Shown here one piece after another: positions 25,746 through 37,689 of a DNA stretch of 64,000 nucleotides. This DNA is from Trileptium ribeirensis (taxonomy: Eukaryota > Nematoda > Enoplea > Enoplida > Thoracostomopsidae). The notes below the pieces were generated by a model. The model saw only the letters and a program-made list of their open reading frames with translations, was not told where the DNA came from and searched no databases. A program made the position numbers and the translations under genes. The DNA lies in contig JASANE010012049.1 of NCBI GenBank assembly GCA_030248225.1, positions 25,698-89,697 of the forward strand, written 5' to 3'. Within the stretch, counting starts at the first letter, position 1, and each line of letters begins with the position of its first letter.

Positions 25746-27714
25746 CAGCCTGCGTGAGCCTTGGGTATATTGGTACTCTTCACTGTTGCTTAATATTCTA
25801 AGCTTACTTATAATTTAATTTTACAACAAGGCAAAAACCGTTTATTTAAGCAAGCGGTAAATAATCATAACAAAATAAGCATAACAGCTGGCAGAGTCAC
25901 TTACCCGACACGCAACAATCTTTAGGCAACTGAAGCCTCAAGACAAATGCGCAGCCTCTTAAATACCTAAATTTCTTGCAATTCCGCTGAATCAAAAATG
26001 TAAACAAAATCTTATTTTAGCTCAGTTTTTGAAATGGTTTGAGTTATCTCTAAATTCTCAGGATCCACACCCAAAAATGAATCTAATTTAAAACCCCATT
26101 TCACACTCAAAATTCACATAGCAATGCAAATTCACTCATGCAGTACGAACAATAAATGCAAGAGTAAACGCAAAAGTACAGTGCAAATGTTGTACAAATT
26201 TTTATCAAAACATAAAAGTCACAGCCCTATACAGAAACCCATGCAAAAATTTACGGGAGTTCGCAATCTCCAGAACCACCTTTTATCTGGCAACTAACAC
26301 ACGTTATACACATGACAATTACATACACAAAACACACTTATGCAGCACAAATTTTAACCATATTAATGTTACAGTAGCAATACACACATTTTACACGACA
26401 AGTTTACACCAAAAATCCTCAAACAAATTACAGAAAGGCATACACATTACACACACTAATTAGCTACTTAAAATAAAACCATTGCAACAAATATATGCCT
26501 AAATTTTCTTTGCTTTGAAAAAAAAAAGAAAACTAACCATAGGACACAAACCACACCCGCATAAATCCGAGACAACAAAAACCAAGAAACGACCACAAAA
26601 ACACACGAGACAAACACACACAAAAAGAAGAAAAACCCAACCCACGAAACACAAAAAGAAAAACACGCAAAAAAAAAAACAAAAACACCAGAAACACACA
26701 AAAATAACAAAACAAACACAAAAAACAAAAAAAAACAAAAAAATAAAAAATAGAAAAAAATATATAGTACTCACCCACTAACTATCCGAAACAAACATCT
26801 CACACAAAAAAAATAAACAATATCAAATTTAAATAGATTACTACATACCCAACTAAAATATCTACAATACCTACTATAACCAAAAATTACTATAATACTC
26901 AAAACACATACTAATCATTAACAACTCCTAAAACATTACAAATAAAAAATCACAAAAAAAGCAAATTCATTAATAACCTAAAACACCGCTATAAAACAAC
27001 TAACAATATAATAAATAACCCAACTAATATATACATATTAAAACTCACACATACTCATCATATTATATAGAACTACTAAAGATAAACACAAAAATCATTT
27101 ACTAAATAGTAAAAAATATCACTAAAAATATATTAAAAAAAAAACCCTAAATAATTATTATATTACTAAATCCACCAAAACAAAAATTATAAAACATCTA
27201 AATTCTATACATTATCTAAAACTCCTCTATAATATAAATTAAAACAAAAAACAAACCACAAAAAAAAACACATACAATATACTTAATCAAAAATATATCT
27301 AAAATAAATCCAAAATAAAAAAAACAATAAAAAATCAATACAAAAATAAAAAAAAAATCAAAAAACACCCAAAATAAAAAATATTAAATAAAACAAAAAA
27401 TTTAAAAAAAAAAATAAAAAAATTAAATAATAACTATAAATAATAAAAAAATAAAAAATAAATAAAATAAAAAAAAAAAAATTATAAAAAATAAAAAATA
27501 ATATATAAATAAAAATTTAAAAAAATTTAAAAAAAAAAAAAATATATATATAAAAAAAAAAAATTAAAAAAAATATATATAAAAAAAAAAAAATATATAA
27601 ATAAAAAAAAAAAAAAAAAAAAAAAAAAAATAAAAAAAAAAAAAAAATAAAACAAAAAAAAAAAAAAAAAAACAAAAAAAACAAAAAAAAAAAAACACAA
27701 AAAAAAAAAACAAC
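25746..27714. other. Base-composition gradient decaying to near-pure A
   Basis: The stretch interrupts a LINE reading frame. It begins as ordinary AT-rich sequence. G becomes rare from about 26450 and is absent from 27108 to 27720. C then thins out (almost none at about 27420-27600), T follows, and 27600-27710 is nearly pure A with scattered C. Normal sequence returns at 27715 in a single step. The long Phe- and Lys-rich frames at 26468-26781 are composition artefacts. Either a real low-complexity insertion or a consensus/base-calling artefact fits; see findings. Confidence 0.85.
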
Positions 27715-28290
27715 CCTAAAGCTAAAATGGTAGGAATGCTATATAGAACAATTCAATATTGGACCAAACAGGCATGGTTGCAACTCTACCGGGCGCTTAT
27801 CCGCCCGCATCTTGAATACGCTGCAGTAGCTTGTGTACACGGACTATTGAATCAGTGCAACGACATTCCACTAAACTATTGCCACATATTCGCCATCTAA
27901 ATTATCCCGATCGACCCTGCTATTTAGGCATCTAAACCCTAGAAACTAGACGATTGGGAAACGACCCAGTAGCTATCTTTAAATTGCAAAACGACCCGAC
28001 AGCTTTAGCTGAGTACTTCGATATTGGCAATCTGCTCACCTGGGGACATCGCAAAAAGCTAAATGTCAAAATCATTTCAAAGTCTGACATTCCGAAATAT
28101 TTTTTTGCAAATCGTGCGGCAGAATTTCACTTCAGTTTGCCTGAAGTTGTCGTCTCCCCGTCCCAATCGGTGTTAAATGTGCGACTTCACCAAACAAGTT
28201 TACTACCGGATCTTTTTTCTTTCAATCATCTTGTGCCTCGTCAAAAGGAGGCTATCAAAGTGGCCCGGTGTACGCCAAAATTTTAAAGAC
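27715..28290 (+). pseudogene. LINE (CR1/L2-like) pseudogene, 3' part: thumb and C-terminus
   Basis: The frame starting at about 27722 contains KMVGMLYRTIQYWTK, ALIRPHLEYAAVA and then, after stops and shifts, TLETRRLGNDPVAIFKL and RGH-like motifs up to VVVSPSQSVLNVRL (28150-28190). These are the characteristic thumb and C-terminal signatures of CR1/L2/Jockey-type LINE proteins. Orientation, order and divergence match the 5' part at 24875-25745, so I read them as one copy. Roughly 240 codons of central RT, including the catalytic Asp motifs, are absent and replaced by the A-rich gradient. Confidence 0.85.
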
Positions 28291-30277
28291 GAACCAAAGT
28301 GTCAACCGGACGTGCTGAGAATATGGCTACACCAGATCTAGTCTGGTGAGTATAGGTATTTTGTACCATGTAATACCACCATGCCATGTTTAAGCATGTA
28401 AAACATACATATTTATTATTAAACCAACGAGGCGTTCAACTTAAGTTGCGTGCAAAATGACCCTCAATTGCCCAACAGTTGATGGGGCACCCATTGTGTA
28501 CACGTATAGTCTTTCTTGTCAACCTGGACAACAAAAAGAGTCTTTTATGTAACTGCAAGATTTTCATGACACTCTGCGCAAACTATGAGTATTATACGAT
28601 AGGTTCCCTGCCGATACTTAAAACAAGCGCCAACATTTGAATTGCTCACCTTTTCGGCTACCAAGATCAGCACTTGCTCGAAATTTGAAGTTTACCACAA
28701 TGTACGTCGCCGAAATTTGAATTTGCCGCCTTGACAACTGTTAAAATTCGATTTTCCACCGTTATAGTATAAATCAAAAACGTTAAATCAGTCTGTCCTA
28801 TATAGTTTAGTCTTGAGTGGACAAATCATTAAGAGAGTTGGGCACGGCTGCAAAGAATAACGTATAGCTAGCTCGTGATACTGCATTGCCCACTGAGTCT
28901 ACTTTGACTGCCGGATAAGACTAAGACATCCTGCACACAGCTTAAAAGGGAATCATAATATGCATTAATGTTTAATGATAGATGTCAATTCCTGCCATAG
29001 CCCAGCACTAAAATATGCTACAATCTTCCTCTATAGTGAGCCAAGGTGTAAGATTTGGTGTTTACTATAGTACTCGATGTAACCTTGACATACTAATCCG
29101 ATGTTTGAACAACTCCTGAAGAAGCATCTACAAATATTAAAAGCATTTCACATTAAAATAAGGTTCGTGGCAGTCAGCCATGAATCTGCAGTCGCTCAGT
29201 CGTTGATCAGACGCTCAGCAGTTGAGCCACCGGCGCCGTTTTACTTTAAAACCAACTGTTGTTGAACAATATAATAAATAACCCCGAGGGCTACATATAT
29301 ACATAGGTTTGGTATTAAACTACGACGATACTGGTTACCAGTATCCGAGTGTCATTGGTTGTCATTAAGACTGCTTCATAGGATAAACGACGAAAGCGAC
29401 AGCTGCATTTGTCACCCAAATTGTAGTTCAAACAGAGCATATCCAGGTGCGTGAAAATATATTCGTGTCTCAAAATGCGAAGAATTAGCCCTAAATAAGT
29501 GTTGTTTTTAGGTCGCTTTTTTGCCATGTATTGAGCCGTTCGGTCAAACTCGCGCTCCCCAAGCGACGAAAAGTTAACGTTTGCTAAGATGTGCTATACA
29601 TTTGCGTGAGGGTCCCTCAGTCAAACTCCTCGGCTCCGTAATGTCGTCCTATGTAGAAATGTAACAATTCGCTTGTTCACGAGTGTGATGGTGCAGATTT
29701 AAACCTTGGCACTCTAATTGTTGAGAAACAACGTTGGGGCGGGCACTCAACAATATACGGTCTGGAAATCATTGGCTTAATTTCACTCAACCAGGACAAT
29801 CCAAATATACTAAATATACAAGTGACTACTTACTGTCGGCTTTAATTTTCTTCAGCCGGAATGTGGTACTGGTGGAATTTAAGAGTGGAACCGAACACCT
29901 AGACCTCAGGTAGGTCTTCCCTGGCTCTGATTTAAACTATATTCAAATGGCATATCCCAGTATACCCGGAGTTCCTTAAATTTCCGGTTGTTACACTTTC
30001 AGATGGGTTTGAAAATATTGCTCGAAAACTTATAACTTTTGCTTATAAACATGATTGGTACGCGCCAACCCTAGAACATTGGTCACATTTTTGATGTAAA
30101 AACAGAGTGGTCTTTCCTGGTCGTAAAATTTGCGGCATACTGTACACCATGGTGAATTCTGTATTCAAAATATAGGACGTTGTTAAAATTATATTATAAA
30201 TATACTTATGTTGCATTTTATAAGTTACACATTAAAGTTTATTAAATTCGCAAACGAGCAAATCTTTACTACTATGT
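28291..30277. other. Non-coding stretch, no gene seen
   Basis: No family motifs in any frame. The segment at about 29160-29230 has tRNA-like words (GTTGAGCCACCGG on one strand), but no paired A and B boxes, so I do not call a SINE. Confidence 0.4.
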
Positions 30278-30280
30278 TAA

Positions 30281-30725
30281 TGCGGGATTCACGTTATAAC
30301 GGCCACAACAGTTGGAACTTTTGTCCCCCTGTAGTGTAGACTATACCCTAAAAACGGTGACAGTGACACCGACACCATATAACAAAATATGAGGGTGTCG
30401 GGCACACCCCTAGAAAGCTCATTTTGGCAATTAAGTATTTCGGTGTTTTATGCTTGGCAATGCGGTGTTTCTAGGGTATCCTGTAGGCCCTATGTAAAAT
30501 GACCCCACGTGGTGCGGAAACTCTCAGCAAAACGAAAAAGCAACGACGGTTCATTGACACCATCTGAAATAAGCCAAACTATTAGCTAGCTTTGTTTGAA
30601 ATTTATTTGAAACTTTATTTAGAAACACAGGGGTGTCTAAGACACCCTGTAGTCAAGGGTGTGCCTGCCACTGTGTGGGGTACATAAGTTCCAAGTAGTG
30701 GGGACATTATAACGTGAATCCCGCA
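30281..30725. mobile_element. MITE with about 50-bp TIRs and TAA target duplication
   Basis: The left end reads TGCGGGATTCACGTTATAAC, and the complement of the right end reads TGCGGGATTCACGTTATAAT. Similarity continues through TTGGAACTT about 45-50 bp in. The 445-bp element is flanked by TAA on both sides (30278-30280 and 30726-30728). TAA or TTA target duplications are typical of PIF/Harbinger elements, so a Harbinger-type MITE is the best guess. There is no transposase inside. Confidence 0.8.
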
Positions 30726-30728
30726 TAA

Positions 30729-31307
30729 AGGTGTCCTTCGCACTATGTACCACTTGTGAGGCTCTGCACTTCCTCGCCACCGCCGGACAAAGTGCGCTAA
30801 AACGGCACTGCAAATTTTCAATTTTTTCGCATTTACATGCAGAATAACAGAAAATCTAAGGAGGAGGATTTTTGTTGAACCCTAGCCATCACACTCCCAC
30901 CGCATCTACCCAAAATTTTTGGACATTTCGAGACAAATTTTTTACGCTGATACACTTACTTTATTCATGTCCTTTCGCCTCTCTATGAGTGATATATATA
31001 TAGACAAATCTAACATATAGTAATATATGACTGTGATTAGCTAACCAGGGTTCCGCTACCGTTGTTGAACTGATTTAAAAATGTGCAAGCCGACACATGT
31101 AATTTTGCCAAACACTATCAAGATACCAATGTTTGAAGCTATAGGTTGCACATTTCTCACAATTGTAGAGTTTTCTTGTCTGGTCAAATTGCGTTTCCAT
31201 ACTATTGTATGTTTGCCCGTTAGCTTTATTTTAGTCCTTGGTTTATTGGATGTATAAATAGCATACGATGGTCGGCCAATGTCAACTTTAGAGGCCGAAG
31301 TATAAAG
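30729..31307. other. Non-coding sequence
   Basis: Nothing recognisable between the MITE and the dispersed repeat. Confidence 0.45.
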
Positions 31308-31480
31308 TATTCCATGCCGTTCTCGATATACTAGGCCTAAGCTTAATCTTAGCCTAAGCTAAGGTTCATATATGAGCCATGTACTACGTCTAAGTCTAAG
31401 TCGGAGTTCTGCCGTCCCCCGAACCTGGAGCTCTAAGCTGTTCTTTTTCTAACGTCTGAACCCTAAAGTTGACATGGAAC
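31308..31480. repeat. Dispersed repeat, copy 2
   Basis: Second copy of the family at 20143-20270: CATGCCGTTCTCGATATACT, then GCCTAAG and ATATGAGCCAT blocks, ending with TTGACATGGA. It contains an extra internal TAAGTCTAAGTC-type segment not found in copy 1. Confidence 0.75.
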
Positions 31481-31949
31481 CTAATGTCATTCTTCATCTA
31501 CGAACTGGGAATGATTGCAGAAGAGTTGAGTCAAATGGTTTTTTAGAAAATTTGTTATATACTAAAAGGTCACGGTTACTCCTTCTTCCTAGGGTATGCG
31601 TAGCGGAGCGGTTGGGCTTTGGTGCCTCGCCTTCGGAGGGTTCGCTGCTCGGCAAACCCTCTTCCAATTGTTTCTATTATGGGTACCGTCCAGCATGAGA
31701 CGATGAAAGTGCATGTCTTCCTTTATATAGCCTATTCAATTTTGGTGGGCCTTGTGGTTTTCTGCAACGCTCATAAAGTGTTTGTTATGTGTAAATTAAA
31801 TTTGTTTGTTCAATTTTTTGTATTTAAGTGTTATCAGAACTAAGACGCATTTCAATGACGTAGCTAGTGTAATACTTATATCTATCAAATCAGTTTGTTG
31901 TGCTGGGTTAGGCGCCGAATATTGCGTCTTTATTGCTACGAGTTCGTTT

Positions 31950-32035
31950 AGGGATAGCTTAGTTGGTAAGACCGTGAGATTCCGGATCCAAGAGAGGGAG
32001 GTCGTAGGTTCGAATCTCACCCCTACCCAACATTT
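31950..32035 (+). repeat. tRNA-derived (SINE-like) sequence with A and B boxes
   Basis: TAGCTTAGTTGG at about 31958 matches the internal polymerase III A box consensus and GGTTCGAATCT at about 32009 matches the B box. Spacing between them is about 8 nt longer than in a normal tRNA. A D-stem can be drawn (GCTT/AAGA), but I cannot form a good anticodon stem and the acceptor pairing is imperfect. I call a SINE head or decayed tRNA rather than a functional tRNA gene. Confidence 0.5.
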
Positions 32036-32597
32036 CGTCGGCCGTTTTTCAAATGCCTGCATTTGCTAGCGGAGGCGCAAAAACCGGGTAGCAGGGCGAA
32101 GGGGACATGTCTTCCAAGACTTATGCCTGAGGGTGGTCATGTGGTAGTCTTCCCGGTAATATCGCAAGTTGGTCAATCATGTATGTGCATTTAGAGAATA
32201 TGTCATTCGTCTCCACAAAATTTGCCATATAATATTGCGCCCCCTGCAGAATTATTTCTTGTTTGTTCTCTTGTCATCAAGCCTCCGCCGCTAGGCCTGA
32301 ACGAAAAATATATTATATAACATGGAGGTCGTACAGAAAGGTCAGCTCCTGGTACCGCCTTACCGAACCTAGAATCATACCTACGCGACTCAAATGCATG
32401 GCCAAACGGCTAACAGAATAAATGCTTCTAATCGCTAATCCGATTATGTAATAAAATATGTTATATATACGAAATGCATGGTTACATATTATATAAAAAA
32501 TATGGCCAGTGGTAAGCCTTAATGGAAAACGGATATATATGTCTAATATTACGGCCTAGGAACTGCTACGAAGTCGTGCAGGGATTGCTTATTTGAT

Positions 32598-32665
32598 AAC
32601 ATCGCCTGCTTGCGGATCCAAGAGCAGTGTGCCGGGTATGGGTTCTAATCCCACCCCTACATATC
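32598..32665 (+). repeat. Second tRNA-related (SINE-like) fragment
   Basis: It shares GCGGATCCAAGAG-like and GGTTCTAATCCCACCCCTAC words with the copy at 31950-32035 (CGGATCCAAGAG and GGTTCGAATCTCACCCCTAC). The B box is degenerate and the A box is not recognisable. It lies about 620 bp further along on the same strand. Confidence 0.5.
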
Positions 32666-33660
32666 CTTTCAGTGTGTTGGATTTACTTTATCAAATTTTT
32701 CTTTTCGAGATTGGTGTTTTATGTAATGAAACGTATTGCTTTGGTTACTTATGGCTTTTTGTGCGATAACTGAATTTTTGTTAGAAATTATATGTCGATC
32801 TGATCTTAGTATCGCATCTCGGACTTTTAGCTTGAAAAACTATAGTTTGAAGCGAATTTATAATTCAGCTGGCAAAACAATTTTTATGTGGTTTACCGAC
32901 TGTTCAAGTCGGAATATTCGAAACCACCAGTTGCACAACAACTGAGCGAGTCGCTCTTAGTTTTGAAAGTGTTTGAGTTCTGTAAATGACATAGTGATTG
33001 TAGTAACTACAATTAATATAGCACGTCTTCAATTTAAAATACATCCAGGTAGTCGCTCGATGTGCAAATGGGTCATTAGATGCTTGGGTTACTATTTTAT
33101 TGTAAAATAGGACGAAAACCGTAGCAAAATAACTGAAATATGTACCTGGATTTTGCCACGGTTTTTAAGCTATTTCCGGTGAAACCTTATGAAAATTTCA
33201 AGGCTCAATTGTCAGAGTCCGCTTGTTTTATTTAAGTCATTATTACAATTTATATAAACACCGGTTTAATTTCTGGTTTAAGCATTCTACGGCTCACCTG
33301 AATTCGTTAATTTTTAAGCTCGATTTTACTGAGGTAATAAAGGAAATTGAGAATTACGGCTTTCATAATATTTGTTTACTTTTTACAACTCGACGAATAC
33401 CTGCGTAGTTAAAAGAAACAACCACAGTAATGCCTTCTTACTGCGCTAGGTTCTCTTTCCAGAAAGAACTACGCAAAATTGAAGTCATTGGGTTATTGTT
33501 ATTAAATTCAGCCCCATCGTATTCTATCGCAGGTAGTAATCCTTAGCAGGAAGACGCAATCAACTACTACTGCTAATTAACCTTACTATCAGTGATATAC
33601 CTGGGATTTAAGGTGGTCAAGTTTTTAAATTCTTAGCATATTAGTCTACAATTAGAGAAA
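32666..33660. other. Non-coding stretch
   Basis: No recognisable exon, repeat or RNA gene. The frames at 32736 and 33223 have no motifs. Confidence 0.4.
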
Positions 33661-35600
33661 TTTAACTAGTTTGTATCACGCAGCGCATTTGGGCATGGGT
33701 ATACACGATATAGGCGAAGCTGTTAGGAAAACTCGTGCTTGGGAAGATGTTTTTATAGTGCTAACTTACCGCTGCCCACACGCGGGTACAGGTTGTGTAG
33801 TTAGCCGAATTCCCGGAAACGGCATGACTAACATCAGCTCTCCCGACGCTGAATGCGACCTTCTGTTCTCGGGATTTGAGAAAGCGACCAACAGGGAGTA
33901 TGTTTTGCGATCAGGAAGGACAGACTAGATGCCGTGATCCTCTGGAATCCGTTCAATTCACGATTAGAATACGTGAGAATTAGCTCAAAGCCACGCAACC
34001 TATCTATTGTTGTGGCCTATGCACCCACAGATGCCCACAGTTGTGGAGACAAGGACGATTTCGCGGAAGGGCTCAATCATCTAATAGCCTCCATCCCCGC
34101 AAGAGACTTCCTCCTAGTGTGTGGTGGTTTCAATGCGCAAGTGGGACCGAGCGAAAACAATGTCCTAGGCCCTTTCGCTCACGGTTCTCGAACTGACAAC
34201 GTAACCAGACTGATCACCATCGCGGAACTACATGAATTGTTTTTCGCCAACACAAATTTCAAGCATCCTGTAAAGCAACAGCACACCTGGCGATTCCCAT
34301 CGAGCGCTATTTTCAGCTTGATCATGTCGTTATGCGAAAACGATGGAAGTCTGCTGTAAGAGACTGCAGGACCGTTTGGGGGAACCTGCTTCCAAGTGAC
34401 CATGGCATGATACGGCTGCAGCTACACTTAAAGCTAGACGCCAACCATTGCAGTAGAAAGAGCGTAGAGCTCGTACAACCGACGCCAACTGTCTACGGGA
34501 CAACAGCATCGTAGAAAAGTTCTGCACCTCAGTGTCTAACCGCTTCGCCACCCTGGCAGGATTAATGGACTCAGTTCCGCCATGGTCTTGTGTTTCTGAC
34601 TGCACTATGGCAGTCCGGGAAGCTGCACTGAAGCCGAGACCGAAGAAACGTGATCGATGGCTAGACGCGCCTACAATAGAGAGCCATCGTCATTCCATTC
34701 CACAAGAAGAGTGACAAGTCCATCTGCTGCAACTATCGAGGTATATCGCTGTTAAATATTGCTTTAAAGGTGCTGGAAGCAGTAATCTGCAATAGATTCA
34801 TGGGACACCGGGAACGATTTGAACTTGAGCAACAGTGTGGCTTTAGACCTGGTCGCAGTGCAGTCCACCAGATACTGAGCATGAGGATCGTGCTCCAGAA
34901 TCTTCAAGAATATCGGAGATCAGTTGCCGTGGCCTTCGTTGATTTCAAAACCGCGTTCGACTCAGTTCACCGAGAATCGCTGTACAAGATCTTGGAGACG
35001 GACGGCGTGCCGGCCAAGATCGTATGCCTAATCAAGTCGCTGCTTGAACCATTTTACTGTCGTGTGCGAATAAATGACACGTTATCTGAACGCTTTGAGG
35101 TCAGGTCTTGAGTGAGACAAGGCTCAATCTTATCCCTCATCCGCTTCACCTACGCTATTGCATGGGTGATGGAGACCGACCTGGCTAACGACGACGGTGT
35201 TATTTTCGACGCAAATGGCATGAAGTTCACAGATGCCGCTTATGCCGACGACATAGCCATAACCGTATCGTCAGTCAGCGAACTACAAGATGTGCTCAAT
35301 CGAGTCGACACAGCTGCAAAGCGCATTGGTCTGGTCATCAGCTCTCAGAAGACCAAGATAATGACCTGCTGCATCGAGACACATCAAGACATCGTACTGA
35401 ACCGTTCTGTGCTGGAACATGTCGAACAATTCTGTTACCTGGGCAGCACTTTTACGGGATCAGGGGTTTGCAGCACTGTTCTACGCCTGCGGAACATGGA
35501 CAGCGAAGTCAGCTACTCAGCAGCAGATCAACATGTACGAGGACTTCTGTCGACGCCGGATTCTAGGCGTAACAAACTTCGATCACCGTTTATAACGTAA
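33660..35600 (+). pseudogene. LINE retrotransposon pseudogene with AP endonuclease and RT domains
   Basis: Successive frames read as one decayed ORF2. The endonuclease begins near 33790 (IPGNGMTNISSPD, LLFSGFE). It shifts frame at about 33897, continues with WNPFNSRLEY, VVAYAPTD and GGFNAQVG (34121-34144; the family has GDFNAQVG, so the catalytic Asp is lost), and shifts again near 34300 before a QLDHVV/SDHG end. The RT carries CGFRPGRSAVHQI, FVDFKTAFDSVH (about 34937-34972), VRQGSILS and YADDIA (about 35241). One TGA at 35109-35111 sits where the family has Gly (GGA to TGA). After YLGSTF there is a deletion and a shift before a Cys-rich end (about 35480-35585). The element cannot be active. 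Confidence 0.92.
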
Positions 35601-36040
35601 TGCTTATTTCAATATGACTATATTTTCATAGTTCTTCGCAGTTCGGCTCAATAATAGACATTCGTCATCATCTTTCAGCAGAATGAAACAACGGGAAACA
35701 CTCGTCATTTATGTTCAGAGTTATGTTATCATGTTATAAACTGTCAGGAAGGATTGGTTGTTTGAATTTTGTCAAATTCTATAGTGCTTGGTAGTGGCTA
35801 TATCTATGCTACTTATTTCGCCCTAGTCGGGTGTTAAATTATACGGAGAGCTACTGTGCATTGCACTGCTTTCTGGCTAATTATATAAAGCAGAATTTAA
35901 GTTGTACACCCAAAGGTCCTGGCGAAGTATCTAGTTAATATCGTGACTTAGCGTTTTCAGATTATTGCGGAGGTTGAACCAAATTATCATAATAAACTTC
36001 TTAGCACGTAGTATAAAAGTATCATTGCAATTAGACTAAG
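35601..36040. promoter_or_regulatory. Upstream region of the SETD1-like gene
   Basis: 440 bp between the LINE remnant and the first ATG of the SETD1-like gene. It must hold the 5' UTR and perhaps the promoter or an upstream non-coding exon. I see no clear TATA box with initiator at proper spacing, which is not unusual for a housekeeping chromatin gene. Confidence 0.3.
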
Positions 36041-36451
36041 ATGCAAGCAGAAATTTCTTTAATTGCACAAATTTCTCATCAACAGCAACCATCGTCATCG
36101 TCGTCACAGTCAGGAAGTCGCAGTCATCGTTCTGAGACATCCAGCCACAGACTACACACCACCGGCGACGGTGAACAATTGAACTATAATAGGATAGCAA
36201 GAGACGATGGACAGCAAACTCAACATCGCAGCTCCGCACGTCATAACTATAGTCGTTCAAGTCAACACCCGCACCAGTCAGCCACGACATCATCAGGCAG
36301 CAAAACTTCTAGTCAGCGTGGGCAGTCCTCTGTATCTACCTCGTCCTCGGTTGGGGTACCTCACGCTGGACGGAATTGGAAGCTGCTCGTTGATCCGCAG
36401 ATTAAAAAAGGGCATTCCAAGTTGTATCGACTGGATGGTGTTGTTCCACAG
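36041..36451 (+). CDS. setd1: SETD1/SET1-type H3K4 methyltransferase, coding exon 1 (partial gene)
   Basis: 137 codons from ATG to the donor CAG^GTATGT at 36451/36452, ending in phase 0. Residues 1-110 are a low-complexity Gln/Ser/His-rich arm. Residues 111-137 (RNWKLLVDPQIKKGHSK, then LYRLDG) match the conserved pre-RRM block of SETD1A/B proteins, typically NWKSYKLxxDPxxxxGxxKLYRYDG. Known role: SETD1 is the catalytic subunit of the COMPASS complex that trimethylates histone H3 Lys4 at active promoters. The open frame continues past the donor to 36694, but that part is intron. The Q/S-rich arm is longer than in vertebrate proteins as I remember them. No SET domain is in the window. Confidence 0.82.
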
Positions 36452-37689
36452 GTATGTATGTATGGATATGAGCAGTTTCTGATGGATAAAAATATTGGGA
36501 TATACAGATACGATTTCATTTCCGGAAATTATCCGAGACGTCCGGATAATCTGGATATAATATTGCATTCCGTTGCCGGTTGCAAAATTTTACCGGTAGA
36601 GAATCACAAACTTGTAGAAATTTTGCGATTTCGTCACTTGCGATTGTTTGAGGCCGACAGATTTTCACATTTTTATTTTCAGTTGATTTTTTGAATTATT
36701 ATATTTCTGACTTTGATCTTATTGGTATTGCAGCTTGCAATATGGAATAATAGTTTAAAAAGTTGGTGGGACAAACTGTCCTAACTGTATAATTATTGTG
36801 AAATGTTTTTCAAACTGTAGTTTCTAATTATGGTTTTATGTTACCCTTATTTTCTTGGATGCATCTAAAAATAATTTTTGTTACTTTAGTTATATAGATT
36901 GATTCGATAAATTCAATATTAATATTGGTTTTCACATCTTTGGTATACCGAAAACGTTATTATTTTGTCAAGCTGATACGAATTAATAAAGTAAAATGCA
37001 CCAAATTTAAGAAAACGGAGCAAAATATTGGTTCAATTTTAGCTGAATATCTTCTTTTGTAAAAAATTTGTCACTGTTTTAAAAATCCAGGTACCGCTGC
37101 TGTCTTATTTTTTGGGAAAAGTTATGCTCCCTTAAATATCGCTATACCTGGTAAAGGTAATAAATTACAAAAAGTGAGAGGTGAAAATTGGCGCAATTTT
37201 AAAATTTGCATAAAATTAAGTAATTAGCTAACCATGAATCAAATACTTGGCATAATGGGCCAAGTGTTAGAGCTTCAGAAATCTCATATTCGTGATCAGC
37301 GATATTGAAAGCCGCCGAGTGCAATTTTTTTCTTTTCTGAGTACTTTGAAAATCTCCAAAAAATTCGCTAATCAGTAATTAGGTAATAAACTAATTAACG
37401 TGTTTTTAATATCTTCGAAATAAACACCAGATTCGTAATCAACGCTGCGAGATCTACTGTACACACCAAAATAATAGCTTTACACTAATTATTTATTTAT
37501 AAATAAGCAAATTTTGTGGTTGAAAATGCTACAAATAAGCTAACACGCGCAACTAATTGGTTATTATTAATTATCTAAAACAAATTTTGACAAAGCTATA
37601 TCACTTGCACCTGAAGGATATTACGCCTTTCAAATAAAAAATAGTTTTTAAAACCGGCCTAGTAGATATTGAGCTGTTCGACGTACTGA

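Noticed and set aside
26468..26781. Opposed long frames rich in Phe/Cys (minus) and Lys/Thr/His (plus)
   Set aside because: Produced by the G-depleted, A-rich composition; no homology and no start context.
31958..32030. Functional tRNA gene
   Set aside because: A and B boxes are present, but the spacing is about 8 nt too long, the acceptor pairing is poor and no anticodon stem forms.
36452..36694. Continuation of SETD1 exon 1 to the stop at 36694
   Set aside because: A strong donor (CAG^GTATGT) at 36451 in phase with exon 2, and loss of SETD1 similarity right after it, show this is intron.
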